Shown piece after piece: positions 17,968 to 25,959 of a stretch of DNA of 64,000 bases. The DNA comes from DYJE01 sp964637565. Lineage in GTDB: Bacteria > Desulfobacterota > Desulfobacteria > Desulfobacterales > Desulfolunaceae. The DNA lies in assembly GCA_964637565.1 (NCBI GenBank), contig CAZWTY010000004.1:21412-85411 (forward strand), in the 5' to 3' direction. The first letter of the stretch is position 1. Every line of letters begins with the position of its first letter. The translations under genes were made by a program, and so were the position numbers. The notes beneath the pieces were generated by a model. The model saw nothing but the letters and a program-made list of their open reading frames with translations, had not been told where the DNA came from and did no database searches.

Positions 17968-19101
17968 ATGACGTTTGATGGGACAAGGATGATCAAACCC
18001 TGGAGTGAAAAGGATTTTAACGCGATTCTGGAGAAGCTGGTCTCAACACCGGGGCCGAGCCTTAATGAAGAGCCGAGACGACGTGTTCTGCAGCGGTATT
18101 TTGAGACGCACGGTGTGCCCACTGAAACCGATTCGGCCGGAAACCTCCTGGTGACTCTGGGCCATGGCCCCTGGGAAGATTCTGTCATTTTTGACGCCCA
18201 TATGGATGTGGTCCAGGAAGGTTACGAGGATTGCATCGTTTACAGAGACGGAACCGCCATCGGATTGGGGGTTGCCGACAACCTGACGGCCGTGACCCTT
18301 CTTGCCATGGCGGCTGTTTCGCTCCACCCCAAAACAGATCGTTTCCGTCGGCCTGTGGTCTTTCTTTTTTCCACAGGTGAAGAGGGGCATGGAAATCTCC
18401 AGGGTGTCAGGCAGGTCGTGGCGGATCACCCGTCGCCCCCCTTTGTTTTTGTCTCATTTGATCTTTCCTTTGAAGAATACTCGGTCCAGGGGCTTGGATC
18501 TGCCCGATACCGGCTCAAGGTCGCCGGACCAGGCGGCCACAGCTGGGAGAATTTCGGCCTTCCCAGCGCCATTGACCTGACCCTCGATTTTTTTTCAGCC
18601 TTGAAACAGGAGTTCAGGAAAATTTCAAAGAATTATCCAGGGTCTCTTTCTTTCAACATCGGCAGCATCGAAGGAGGGGAGGGGATCAATTCCATCGCCC
18701 GTTCGGCACAAGCCACGTTTGAATTCCGTTCCATTTTTCCTGAAACTTTGACGGTTCTTGACTCTGTGGTTTCCGATCTCTGCCTTACCATGAACGGCCG
18801 GGCCGGTATCACCATGGCCTGTGATGTCACAGGCCTGAGACCGGCGGCCGGGCCTGTCGAACCTGGGCGGATCGAACCCTTTGTCACATCCATATATTCC
18901 GAAATTGGGGAAAAAACACGTTCTGTGATCCGAAGCACGAACATCAATGCCACTCTTGACGCCGGATGGCCGTCGATCTGCATGGGGCTCTGCCGGAGCG
19001 GCCGATTCCACACCCATGAGGAATACGTGGTTCTCGATTCACTTCCCAAAGGCTGGACCGTTCTTGAAAAACTGGTGGAGAATCTTGTTTTCACACCGTG
19101 A
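17968..19101 (+). CDS. M20/M28-type metallopeptidase (zinc dipeptidase or deacylase family)
   Basis: A protein of about 377 residues with the metal-binding plan of the M20 clan. It shows VIFDAHMDVVQEG (first His/Asp), GLGVADNLTAV (bridging Asp), STGEEGHGNLQGVR (catalytic Glu pair) and a later metal Asp region (VSFDLSFEEYS). A lid or dimerisation domain follows (GPGGHSWENFG to FEFRSIFPE), and a late FHTHEEYV supplies another His. The substrate is unknown. The start is not certain: ATG 17968 or 17989 are possible, and the frame opens at TTG 17935 inside the upstream gene. Its stop lies inside the last codons of the convergent chemoreceptor gene (11-base overlap). Confidence 0.75.
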   Translation: MTFDGTRMIKPWSEKDFNAILEKLVSTPGPSLNEEPRRRVLQRYFETHGVPTETDSAGNLLVTLGHGPWEDSVIFDAHMDVVQEGYEDCIVYRDGTAIGLGVADNLTAVTLLAMAAVSLHPKTDRFRRPVVFLFSTGEEGHGNLQGVRQVVADHPSPPFVFVSFDLSFEEYSVQGLGSARYRLKVAGPGGHSWENFGLPSAIDLTLDFFSALKQEFRKISKNYPGSLSFNIGSIEGGEGINSIARSAQATFEFRSIFPETLTVLDSVVSDLCLTMNGRAGITMACDVTGLRPAAGPVEPGRIEPFVTSIYSEIGEKTRSVIRSTNINATLDAGWPSICMGLCRSGRFHTHEEYVVLDSLPKGWTVLEKLVENLVFTP

Positions 19102-20797
19102 ACCGGGCCACCAGGTCACGCAGCTGCTCTGAGAGGGCGGTGAGCTCCACGGAACTTGATCTGACCTGTTCTCCGTCTTCCCTGAGTTCAGCCGTCGATG
19201 CGTCAACACCGGAGATATCCCGGGCCATGTTCTGGGCGGCTGTAGCCGTGAGTCCCGCTCTCCTGCTGGCATCTTTGACCTCTGTGGAACTCTGGGCCAC
19301 GTTACCGGCCACATCACTGATCACGTGGACCTGTTCTTCGATCGCAGATGAAATGCGGGTCACCATATCCCCAACCTCTGAAATCACGCCGGTGATTTTT
19401 CCGATATCGCTGACAGCTGATCGGCTGATATCCTGAACGTTTACTATTCTCGCTTTGATATCCACAATGGCCGAGGATGTCTGCTTGGCCAGTTCCTTGA
19501 TCTCATTGGCCACCACCGCGAAACCTTTGCCCGCTTCACCGGCTCGGGCCGCTTCGATGGTGGCGTTCAGGGCCAGCAGATCTGTCTGTGACGAGATGTC
19601 TGTAATCACTTCGGTGACCTGGCTGATTTCCCTTGCGGCGTCGCTGAGCTTTCCCATAAGATCCGATACGGAAGCGGCCTGAACGCCAGCTTCGTCACTG
19701 ATATTTTTTGCCTGAACCGTATGGGAGGCAAGCCCCTCCATGGTTGAATTCATTTCCTCTATGGCATCGGCAACATAGGCCAGACTGGCCGACGCCTGCT
19801 CCATGCCGCTGGCCATGGCCACGGCGTTATCGCTGGATTCCCCGGCAGACGCGCTCATCGTCGATGTTCTGGAAGACAGGGCGCTCACGTTTGAAGCGGT
19901 TCTCTGGCCGATTTCGGAGAGTCTGGACGCGGAAGAGGCCACGGTTTCAACGCCTTGTGAGATATTTTTCACCAGATTGCGGATATTGACAACCATGGTG
20001 TGGTAAGCTTTGGCCAGATCCCCGATTTCATCTTTCCGTCGCTGGAATTCATCAGGAACGTCATGAGCGAAATTCCCCAGGGACAGCATTTCGGTGAACC
20101 TTACACAATCGGTGATCGCCCTGACGATTCCACGTGAGACCCAAACGGCCAGAGGTACGACAAGAATGGAACTCAGACACAGAAATATCAGCAACTTGAC
20201 GATAAGGCTTTTCATCATGGCCTGGATGCTTTCAAGGGTGATATCCACGCAGAGAAGGCCGTCGAATTTTCCGTCCGCTGTTCGAATCGGAGCGTAGGCG
20301 CTGAGAAAGGTCCCCCATTTGTCTGAATAGAACTCCGTTTCAACCACAGGTTCCTTGATCCCTTCAATGGATTTGGCCAGGATCGGGGTGGCTTCTTCAT
20401 AAACGTCGCCAGGATGGGACCGGTCTTCTTCAGATTCTTCCGCATCAGCAATGAAAACAAACTGACCGTTTTCGTTCTTTCTCATGGTATAGACATAGCG
20501 CAATCCGTTGCTTTGATCTCTGATCTGTCTCAGTTGAGCGACCACGTTCTTGTATGATTCGGAGGCTTCATCCTCCGCGTTTTTTATCGTCGCATGATCT
20601 TCAGCGGAAATGATCTGAACACCCAGTGCCGTGTAATCTCTGACCCGGGTCCTCATGTTCTCGAACAATTCTCTCCAGGTGAGCCTGTAGGAGAGAAAGA
20701 TAAGAATCGAGGCTCCGATGAGCCAGAGGCACACCAAGGCAAAGGCGATGCGTTTTGCGATTTTCATGTTGTTGAGGCTTAGCGAAGACAGGCTCAT
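19091..20797 (-). CDS. Methyl-accepting chemotaxis protein with Cache-like sensor
   Basis: A 568-residue chemoreceptor. TM1 is at about residues 15-38 and a periplasmic Cache-like ligand domain spans about 40-190 (VFIADAEESEEDRSHPGD, GTFLSAYAPIRT, GLLCVDIT). TM2 is near 195-220, then a HAMP domain, and a long cytoplasmic coiled coil ending in the conserved signalling tip EAARAGEAGKGFAVVANEIK. This class signals to CheA through CheW; no che genes are nearby, so it is an orphan receptor. AGAGGAG upstream sets the start at ATG 20797. The ligand is unknown, and the C-terminus lacks an obvious CheR-binding pentapeptide. Confidence 0.9.
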   Translation of the reverse strand: MSLSSLSLNNMKIAKRIAFALVCLWLIGASILIFLSYRLTWRELFENMRTRVRDYTALGVQIISAEDHATIKNAEDEASESYKNVVAQLRQIRDQSNGLRYVYTMRKNENGQFVFIADAEESEEDRSHPGDVYEEATPILAKSIEGIKEPVVETEFYSDKWGTFLSAYAPIRTADGKFDGLLCVDITLESIQAMMKSLIVKLLIFLCLSSILVVPLAVWVSRGIVRAITDCVRFTEMLSLGNFAHDVPDEFQRRKDEIGDLAKAYHTMVVNIRNLVKNISQGVETVASSASRLSEIGQRTASNVSALSSRTSTMSASAGESSDNAVAMASGMEQASASLAYVADAIEEMNSTMEGLASHTVQAKNISDEAGVQAASVSDLMGKLSDAAREISQVTEVITDISSQTDLLALNATIEAARAGEAGKGFAVVANEIKELAKQTSSAIVDIKARIVNVQDISRSAVSDIGKITGVISEVGDMVTRISSAIEEQVHVISDVAGNVAQSSTEVKDASRRAGLTATAAQNMARDISGVDASTAELREDGEQVRSSSVELTALSEQLRDLVARFTV

Positions 20798-21025
20798 GAT
20801 CGTTGCTCCTCTTAAATCAAACACAGTCGATGGATATCTGGATAGAATGAGAGATCAGGCCTTGGTGCGCCTCCTGAATCGTCCTCAGGTGTGGCCGTCC
20901 TGGCTGATCGGCTTTGATAGTTCAACACGTCTTATCGGTTGGGTTCGAATGAAACTGAACTTCCAATGGATGATTTTTTTAAAGGAATTTTCGACATTCC
21001 CTAAACATATCCTGGGTTCTTGTTG

Positions 21026-21829
21026 TCACAGATAGGTGCAGGCGCCCACAAATCGTTTTAGCCAGTAACTGTCAGACAGGGAGTCTATCCGAATGGTCTT
21101 GCCTTTGCTGGGAGCATGGATGAAATTGCCCTCTCCGATGTAGATTCCCACATGGGAAATCCGGTTGGAACAGGTGGTGGCGAAAAACACAAGATCACCT
21201 TTTAGAAGGCTGTCCTTGTCGATGGCGTTTCCGACGGAAAACTGGGCTGCGGAGTTGCGGGGCAGGTCCAGGCCGTTCAATTGATAGACGGTCATGGTGA
21301 GTCCGCTGCAGTCAAACCCTGTTTCCACCGATGTCCCTCCCCACAGATAAGGCACATCGATAAAGGTGTGGGCTGATTTCACGATTTCTTCCCGAAGGTA
21401 ATCGAGCTGGTGATCCGCCAGTTTATCGCTTTTGGTCACCGAGTAGTCTTCAGGGATGACGATGTAAAACTCTTCGATGACACCCGCGTTTTTAAGGGCG
21501 ATAGCCCTTCTTCTGGCGGATTCCCTTGTTTTGAAATTGCCGAACCGAACTTTGTACAATCCCGTGCTGGCGGCGAAATATGTGGCGTCAAGGCCCTGGG
21601 AGCAGAGGGATTCTGAAAAACGGACAGCATTGTCAGGATTGGCGAAGGCGCCAGCCTGGATGGTATACCCCATACGTTTGAGGGATTTTTTGACTTTTTT
21701 TTCAGAAACACCTGATTTTTTTTTGACCGGATAGAGTTCTTTGAAACGCCTCGGGGTACAGGCGGACAAGGCAAGAGTCAGACAAAGGATCACGATCCCC
21801 AATTTCTTATAGACATTGTTTCGAGCCAT
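21026..21829 (-). CDS. NlpC/P60 peptidoglycan hydrolase lipoprotein with SPOR domain
   Basis: A 267-residue exported protein. The signal peptide ends in a lipobox (LALSAC, Cys at about residue 23), a SPOR-like domain follows (GYTIQAGAFANPDNAVRFSE, YKVRFGNFKTRESARRRA), and an NlpC/P60 domain ends it. The catalytic triad is visible as FDCSGLT (Cys), SHVGIYIG (His) and FIHAPS (His). It is expected to cut gamma-D-Glu-DAP type bonds in the periplasm, with SPOR targeting it to denuded septal glycan. ATG 21829 follows GGAGAG. It seems monocistronic, lying between the chemoreceptor promoter region and the tRNA terminator. Confidence 0.87.
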   Translation of the reverse strand: MARNNVYKKLGIVILCLTLALSACTPRRFKELYPVKKKSGVSEKKVKKSLKRMGYTIQAGAFANPDNAVRFSESLCSQGLDATYFAASTGLYKVRFGNFKTRESARRRAIALKNAGVIEEFYIVIPEDYSVTKSDKLADHQLDYLREEIVKSAHTFIDVPYLWGGTSVETGFDCSGLTMTVYQLNGLDLPRNSAAQFSVGNAIDKDSLLKGDLVFFATTCSNRISHVGIYIGEGNFIHAPSKGKTIRIDSLSDSYWLKRFVGACTYL

Positions 21830-21971
21830 GTGCTCTCCGGTTCGATTCTGTTGCAAATACACGTTTCAAAGCATGGGAGGCCTTATTTTTATTACATTAC
21901 CCCATGGATTGTCGAGTGGAATAACGGATCGTTGTAATTTTTTAAGCGGCATCACAGGTTTTCAGGATAAA

Positions 21972-22010
21972 CCAAATAAAAAACCCCATGGAATGGGGTT
22001 TTTTATTTGG
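21972..22010. terminator. Bidirectional intrinsic terminator of the tRNA unit
   Basis: A perfect 18-bp inverted repeat (21972-21989 with 21993-22010) has a GGA loop, with A6 and T6 tracts inside the stem. On the minus strand it follows the two tRNA genes. Confidence 0.8.
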
Positions 22011-22032
22011 ATAAATTGTAATGTCGCCAGTA

Positions 22033-22109
<77 letters not shown>

Positions 22110-22126
22110 TTGACGTTTTTTTTAAA

Positions 22127-22203
22127 TGGGGTGAGCGACGGGGCTCGAACCCGCGACGACCGGAACCACAATCCGGTGCTCTACCAGCTGAACTACGCTC
22201 ACC
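22127..22203 (-). tRNA. tRNA-His (anticodon GTG)
   Basis: Minus-strand cloverleaf with acceptor GTGAGCG/CGCTCAC and the extra G(-1) opposite C73 that marks tRNA-His. The anticodon loop is TTGTGGT, the T arm contains GGTTCGAGCC, and CCA is encoded at 22127-22129. It lies 17 bases upstream of tRNA-Arg and is very likely co-transcribed with it. Confidence 0.95.
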
Positions 22204-22221
22204 ATAATCAAGAACACAGGC

Positions 22222-22250
22222 TTTTTAACAGATAATGGTGGCCTTGACAA
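22222..22250 (-). promoter_or_regulatory. Candidate promoter of the tRNA-His/tRNA-Arg unit
   Basis: On the minus strand, TTGTCA (22245-22250), a 17-base spacer and TAAAAA (22222-22227) lie 18 bases before the tRNA-His 5' end. The -10 element matches only 4 of 6. Confidence 0.4.
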
Positions 22251-22330
22251 GGGAATTTATCACGTTTTTGGATGGGGGGACGGCAAGGGGAGATCGATGA
22301 ATCCCATGGTTATGAAAAACGACTGATTTC

Positions 22331-22359
22331 TTGACATGGCGGATTGATTTGTTTATCTG
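22331..22359 (+). promoter_or_regulatory. Candidate sigma70 promoter for cbiB-cbiR
   Basis: TTGACA at 22331-22336, a 17-base spacer and TATCTG at 22354-22359, about 78 bases upstream of the cbiB start. The leader is too short for a riboswitch, so cbiB-cbiR seems to be transcribed separately from the riboswitch-controlled genes downstream. Confidence 0.55.
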
Positions 22360-22436
22360 ATGGAATGTTACCGCGTGCTTCCGGGGCTTCTTTTTTCCCA
22401 ATCATCCAAGCCAATGAACCAACAGAGGTTGTTCTT

Positions 22437-23396
22437 ATGTTCTTCATTTCCGACTGGTATATCCTCCCTGCGGTGTTTTTACTGGATTTTCTTCTCGGCG
22501 ATCCCCTTTGGCTTCCACACCCGGTTCGATGGATGGGAAAGGGAATTGCGCATTTCGAGCTTTTGTTCAGAGACAAAATTCCATCACCCAGGTGGTCCGG
22601 TCTTTTTTTTGCCCTTTTTCTTGTGTCCATGACATGGCTTTTTTCCATACTTCTTCTGGCCATGGCCCGGAGTCTTGACCCCCTTTTCGGAAAACTTTTG
22701 GAAATTCTATTGATTTACTATGCCGTCGCTGCATTTTCTCTGAAAAATTCCGCCATGGATGTTTATCTCGCCCTTAAAAACAACGGACTTGAGGCCGCGA
22801 AAGAAAAAGTATCACGCATTGTGGGCCGGGATGTGGAAAGTCTGGACAGGGAAGGGGTGGTGAGGGCCACTGTTGAAACGGTGGGCGAAAACCTGGTGGA
22901 TGGCGTCATTTCCCCTCTGTTCTGGGCCGCGGTGGGGGGGGCGCCCCTTGCCATGACTTACCGGATGATCAACACCCTGGACTCCATGGTAGGATACAAA
23001 AACGAAAAATACAGGGATTTTGGAATGGCCTCGGCCAGAATCGACGATCTGGCCAACTGGATTCCGGCGCGGCTATCAGTGCCTGTGATCGCCCTTGCCG
23101 CTTTTTTTGCGAAGCTTCCCTGGAAACAGGCTTTTGAGACGGGTTTCGCGGAAGGGAAAAACCATGCCAGTCCCAATTCGGGCTACCCTGAAGCCGCGTT
23201 TGCAGGAGCGCTGGGCGTACGTCTCGGAGGGCCCAGCTATTATGGCCGGGTGCTTGTGGAAAAACCCTGGATAGGCCAAGCTTTCGGGGCGGTTGTTGAC
23301 GATGATGTGAAACGGGCCTGCCGGTTGCTTTTGATCGCATCCCTGATGGCGATTTTTATGGCCATGGGTATCGCCCATGCCATGTCCATGGTTTAA
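22437..23396 (+). CDS. cbiB: Adenosylcobinamide-phosphate synthase
   Basis: A 319-residue polytopic inner-membrane enzyme that attaches the aminopropanol arm to adenosylcobyric acid. Family marks are VFLLDFLLGDP near the N-terminus, PHPVRWMGK, TVETVGENLVDGVISPLFWAAVGGAPLAM (seen in shorter pieces), NTLDSMVGYKNEKY and SPNSGYPEAAFAGALGVRLGG in the C-terminal half. Length matches CbiB/CobD. ATG 22437 follows AGAGG; the frame opens earlier at 22344 but without a ribosome binding site. It is followed after 14 bases by cbiR. Besides de novo synthesis, CbiB is the enzyme that re-uses the cobyric acid released by CbiR. Confidence 0.93.
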   Translation: MFFISDWYILPAVFLLDFLLGDPLWLPHPVRWMGKGIAHFELLFRDKIPSPRWSGLFFALFLVSMTWLFSILLLAMARSLDPLFGKLLEILLIYYAVAAFSLKNSAMDVYLALKNNGLEAAKEKVSRIVGRDVESLDREGVVRATVETVGENLVDGVISPLFWAAVGGAPLAMTYRMINTLDSMVGYKNEKYRDFGMASARIDDLANWIPARLSVPVIALAAFFAKLPWKQAFETGFAEGKNHASPNSGYPEAAFAGALGVRLGGPSYYGRVLVEKPWIGQAFGAVVDDDVKRACRLLLIASLMAIFMAMGIAHAMSMV

Positions 23397-23410
23397 CAAA
23401 AGGACGTATC

Positions 23411-24232
23411 GTGAACGAACGTAGCGAGATGACGACAAGGACGCCAGGGTTAAGGACACTCGAGCACTCTTACAAAAAAATCTATCCTTTCAGGCTGGGG
23501 ACCACTTCCTTTATCTATCCGGACCTATATTCGGAAAATGTCAGGCTTCTGGGGCCCTATCTTGATGAAATCGAACTTCTTTTTTTTGAGAGCAGGGATC
23601 CGGGATGTTTTCCCTCAACTTACGAAATTGATGAACTGCTGAGGCTGAAAAACCGGTGGGACCTGACCTACAACATCCACCTTCCCACAGACGTGGATCT
23701 GTCGTCGCCCGATCCCCATGAGCGGGAAACGGCCGTTTCCAATCTTGAGCATGTGATCGAGATGACGGAGCCCCTGAAGCCAGTGACCTACACCCTTCAT
23801 ATTCCCTTTGACAGCGAAAGACCGGGTGGGGAGACGCTGTGGAGGGCTTACGCCTCCAAAGGCATCCGTGCCCTTCTGTCACGAGGTGTCCAATCTCGAA
23901 AGATCTCTGTTGAAACCCTGATGTATCCACCCTTGTTGCTGAAACCCCTGGTCGACGAATTTGATCTTTCCATGTGCCTTGACGTGGGCCATGTGATGCT
24001 GGCCGGAGGCGATCCCCTGGAAGTGTTCCGGGAATTCCGGGATCGGATTTCCATCATTCACCTTCACGGCGTCAGGAACCAAAGCGATCATCTTTCCCTG
24101 GATCATTTCGACGCGCAGGATTTTTCAAAAATCCGTCACATGTTGAATGATTTTACCGAAACCGTTTCCATCGAAGTATTTTCGTTCAAGGATCTTGAGC
24201 TTTCGCTGAGTTACTTGAGAGAATATTTTTAA
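23411..24232 (+). CDS. cbiR: Cobamide remodelling phosphodiesterase CbiR
   Basis: A 273-residue TIM-barrel protein of the xylose-isomerase/AP-endonuclease-2 fold. Putative metal ligands are seen on successive strands: YNIHLPTD, YTLHIPFDS, ISVETLMYP, CLDVGHVMLAGG, IIHLHGV and VSIEVFSF. CbiR of Akkermansia hydrolyses cobamides to free cobyric acid so that CbiB and CobT can rebuild them with another lower ligand. The identification rests on fold, the YNIHLP and CLDVGHVMLAGG stretches, and the position between cbiB and the lower-ligand genes. GTG 23411 with AAAGGA 6 bases upstream is preferred to ATG 23429. An uncharacterised sugar isomerase-like role is the alternative, but context argues against it. 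Confidence 0.78.
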   Translation: MNERSEMTTRTPGLRTLEHSYKKIYPFRLGTTSFIYPDLYSENVRLLGPYLDEIELLFFESRDPGCFPSTYEIDELLRLKNRWDLTYNIHLPTDVDLSSPDPHERETAVSNLEHVIEMTEPLKPVTYTLHIPFDSERPGGETLWRAYASKGIRALLSRGVQSRKISVETLMYPPLLLKPLVDEFDLSMCLDVGHVMLAGGDPLEVFREFRDRISIIHLHGVRNQSDHLSLDHFDAQDFSKIRHMLNDFTETVSIEVFSFKDLELSLSYLREYF

Positions 24233-24270
24233 CGGGGCGGTGGAATCACTGCATTGACAAAGAAAAAGTA

Positions 24271-24300
24271 TTGACGATTCTTCTTTCTTTCCGCTAAAAA
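24271..24300 (+). promoter_or_regulatory. Candidate promoter of the riboswitch transcript
   Basis: TTGACG at 24271-24276, an 18-base spacer and TAAAAA at 24295-24300, placing the transcript start just before the aptamer. A second TTGACA at 24254-24259 has no good -10 partner. Confidence 0.45.
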
Positions 24301-24314
24301 TAGATCGATTTTGA

Positions 24315-24490
24315 TCACATAAGCTTTTACGCAAACGGAACACGGTGTAATTCCGTGACGGACCCGCCGCTGTAACCGGATTGCATTTCGCAGGTTTCTG
24401 AACACTTAAAAGAAACAGCCACTGATCTTCTGTATCGGGAAGGCGCGGAAAGCAGATATCCGGAAGTCAGAAGACGTGTGTAAAAAGCCA
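24315..24490 (+). promoter_or_regulatory. Cobalamin riboswitch aptamer
   Basis: The conserved B12-box elements occur in order: a GGTG-like entry segment (CACGGTGTAATTCCGTGACGG, split in the fold), CCCGCCGCTGTAACCGGA at 24363-24380, GCCACTG at 24418-24424, GGGAAGGCG near 24437-24445 and GAAGTCAGAAGAC at 24463-24475. It sits upstream of a ThiC-like gene and cobT, not of a thiamin gene, and is followed by an intrinsic terminator. This is the expected layout of an OFF switch acting by transcription termination when adenosylcobalamin or a related cobamide binds. Confidence 0.93.
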
Positions 24491-24507
24491 TGCTGGAGCT
24501 TGATGGC

Positions 24508-24555
24508 AAAGGGTTCTGGGAAGGTTCGATGACCTTCCGGAACCCTTTTTGTTTT
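24508..24555 (+). terminator. Riboswitch expression-platform terminator
   Basis: A long stem (24508-24525 with 24532-24548; GGGTTC/GAACCC outer part, GGAAGGT/ACCTTCC inner part, one small mismatch) is followed by T5-G-T4. It lies between the aptamer and the bzaF start, so it is almost certainly the regulated terminator. Confidence 0.88.
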
Positions 24556-24606
24556 GGAAGGATCATCCATCATCGCTTTTTAACGCAGCATCATGGAGAA
24601 AACCTT

Positions 24607-25959
24607 ATGAAAACTCAGATCGAACTTGCCAGGGATGGCGTGGTGACAGAACAGATGAAAAAAGTAGCCAAGGATGAAGGGCACGATGTGGATTTTATAC
24701 GCAGGAAAGTTGCTCTTGGTGAAATCGTGATTCCGAACAATCCTTTGCGCAAACATCAGAATGTGGTGGGAATCGGGGCAGGACTCCGAACCAAAGTCAA
24801 CGCCTCCATCGGAACGTCGTCGGATATCTGCGACGTGGACGCCGAAATAAGAAAAGCCATTGCAGCGGAAGAAGAGGGGGCCGATACCCTGATGGAGCTT
24901 TCGGCCGGCGGGGATCTCGATGCGGTAAGAAGGGCCGTCATCTCAGCCACAAGTCTTCCTGTGGGCAATGTCCCCCTTTATCAGGCGTTCAGCGATGCCG
25001 CAAAAAAGTACAAAAACCCCTCCAAACTCGATCCCGAGTACCTTTTTGACCTGATCGAACGTCAGCTGGCCGACGGCCTGAGTTTCATGGCCATTCATTG
25101 CGGGATCAATCTCTACACCATCGAACGCCTGAGAAAACAGGGGTACCGCTATGGGGGCCTCGTTTCAAAAGGCGGTACGTTCATGGTGGCCTGGATGGAT
25201 CACAACAAAAAAGAAAACCCCCTTTACGAGCAGTTCGACCGGGTTTGTTCTCTCATGAAAAAATACGACGCTGTTTTATCCCTGGGCAACGGCATCAGGG
25301 CAGGGGCCATCCATGACAGCCATGACCGGGCGCAGATGGCTGAAATGATCATCAACTGCGAACTGGCTGAACTTGGCCGCGAGATGGGATGCCAGATGAT
25401 GGTGGAAGGCCCGGGGCATGTCCCATTGGATGAAATCGAGGGAAACATCATGCTGGAAAAACGAATGAGCGGAAACGCTCCGTATTACGTCTTAGGGCCT
25501 CTTCCACTTGACACAGGTGCCGGTTACGACCATGTGGTCAGCGCTATCGGAGCGGCCAATTCAGCCCGGTACGGAGCGGATCTTGTCTGTTACATCACCC
25601 CGTCCGAGCACCTGGCGTTGCCGAACGAAGCCGATGTGCGTGAAGGGGTCAGGACTACCCGGCTTGCCGTCCGCATCGGCGATGTGGCCAGGAACCCGCA
25701 TATGAGAGAAAATGAAAAAATGGCCGCCATGGCGAGAAGGGATATGCGATGGGATGACCTTGAAAAATATCTGATGTTTCCCGATACGGCCAGATCCATC
25801 CGTGAAAGTCGCCTGCCCGAAGAGCCATCGACCTGCACCATGTGCGGTGAATTCTGCGCCATGAAAAAAGGCATGCAGGTGTTTGAAAAGGACATTTCCC
25901 TCGCAAAGGGTTTTTCTGGTTGTCATATTATCAAGGAACAAGGAGAGTTAGCATCATGA
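24607..25959 (+). CDS. bzaF: ThiC-like radical SAM enzyme, probable 5-hydroxybenzimidazole synthase BzaF
   Basis: A 450-residue protein of the ThiC superfamily: MKTQIELARDGVVTEQM start, IGTSSDICDVDAEIRKA, GMISRGG-type substrate loops (GLVSKGGTFMVAWM), EGPGHVPLDEI and a C-terminal iron-sulfur motif with Cys410, Cys413 and Cys417. ThiC makes HMP-P from AIR; its paralogue BzaF turns the same substrate into 5-hydroxybenzimidazole, a cobamide lower ligand. BzaF is preferred because the gene lies under a cobalamin riboswitch, overlaps cobT by ATGA and has no thiamin gene or TPP riboswitch nearby. The cluster motif is CX2CX3C, one residue shorter than the CX2CX4C of ThiC. ATG 24607 follows GGAG; the longer frame from 24490 runs through the terminator and is discarded. 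Confidence 0.82.
   Translation: MKTQIELARDGVVTEQMKKVAKDEGHDVDFIRRKVALGEIVIPNNPLRKHQNVVGIGAGLRTKVNASIGTSSDICDVDAEIRKAIAAEEEGADTLMELSAGGDLDAVRRAVISATSLPVGNVPLYQAFSDAAKKYKNPSKLDPEYLFDLIERQLADGLSFMAIHCGINLYTIERLRKQGYRYGGLVSKGGTFMVAWMDHNKKENPLYEQFDRVCSLMKKYDAVLSLGNGIRAGAIHDSHDRAQMAEMIINCELAELGREMGCQMMVEGPGHVPLDEIEGNIMLEKRMSGNAPYYVLGPLPLDTGAGYDHVVSAIGAANSARYGADLVCYITPSEHLALPNEADVREGVRTTRLAVRIGDVARNPHMRENEKMAAMARRDMRWDDLEKYLMFPDTARSIRESRLPEEPSTCTMCGEFCAMKKGMQVFEKDISLAKGFSGCHIIKEQGELAS

Noticed and set aside
24490..24606. N-terminal extension of the bzaF reading frame
   Set aside because: It runs through the riboswitch terminator stem; ATG 24607 has a good ribosome binding site and the family N-terminus starts there.
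24607..25959. Calling this gene thiC (HMP-P synthase)
   Set aside because: Homology alone allows it, but the cobalamin riboswitch, overlap with cobT, and lack of thiamin genes or a TPP riboswitch favour BzaF. Kept as the main alternative.
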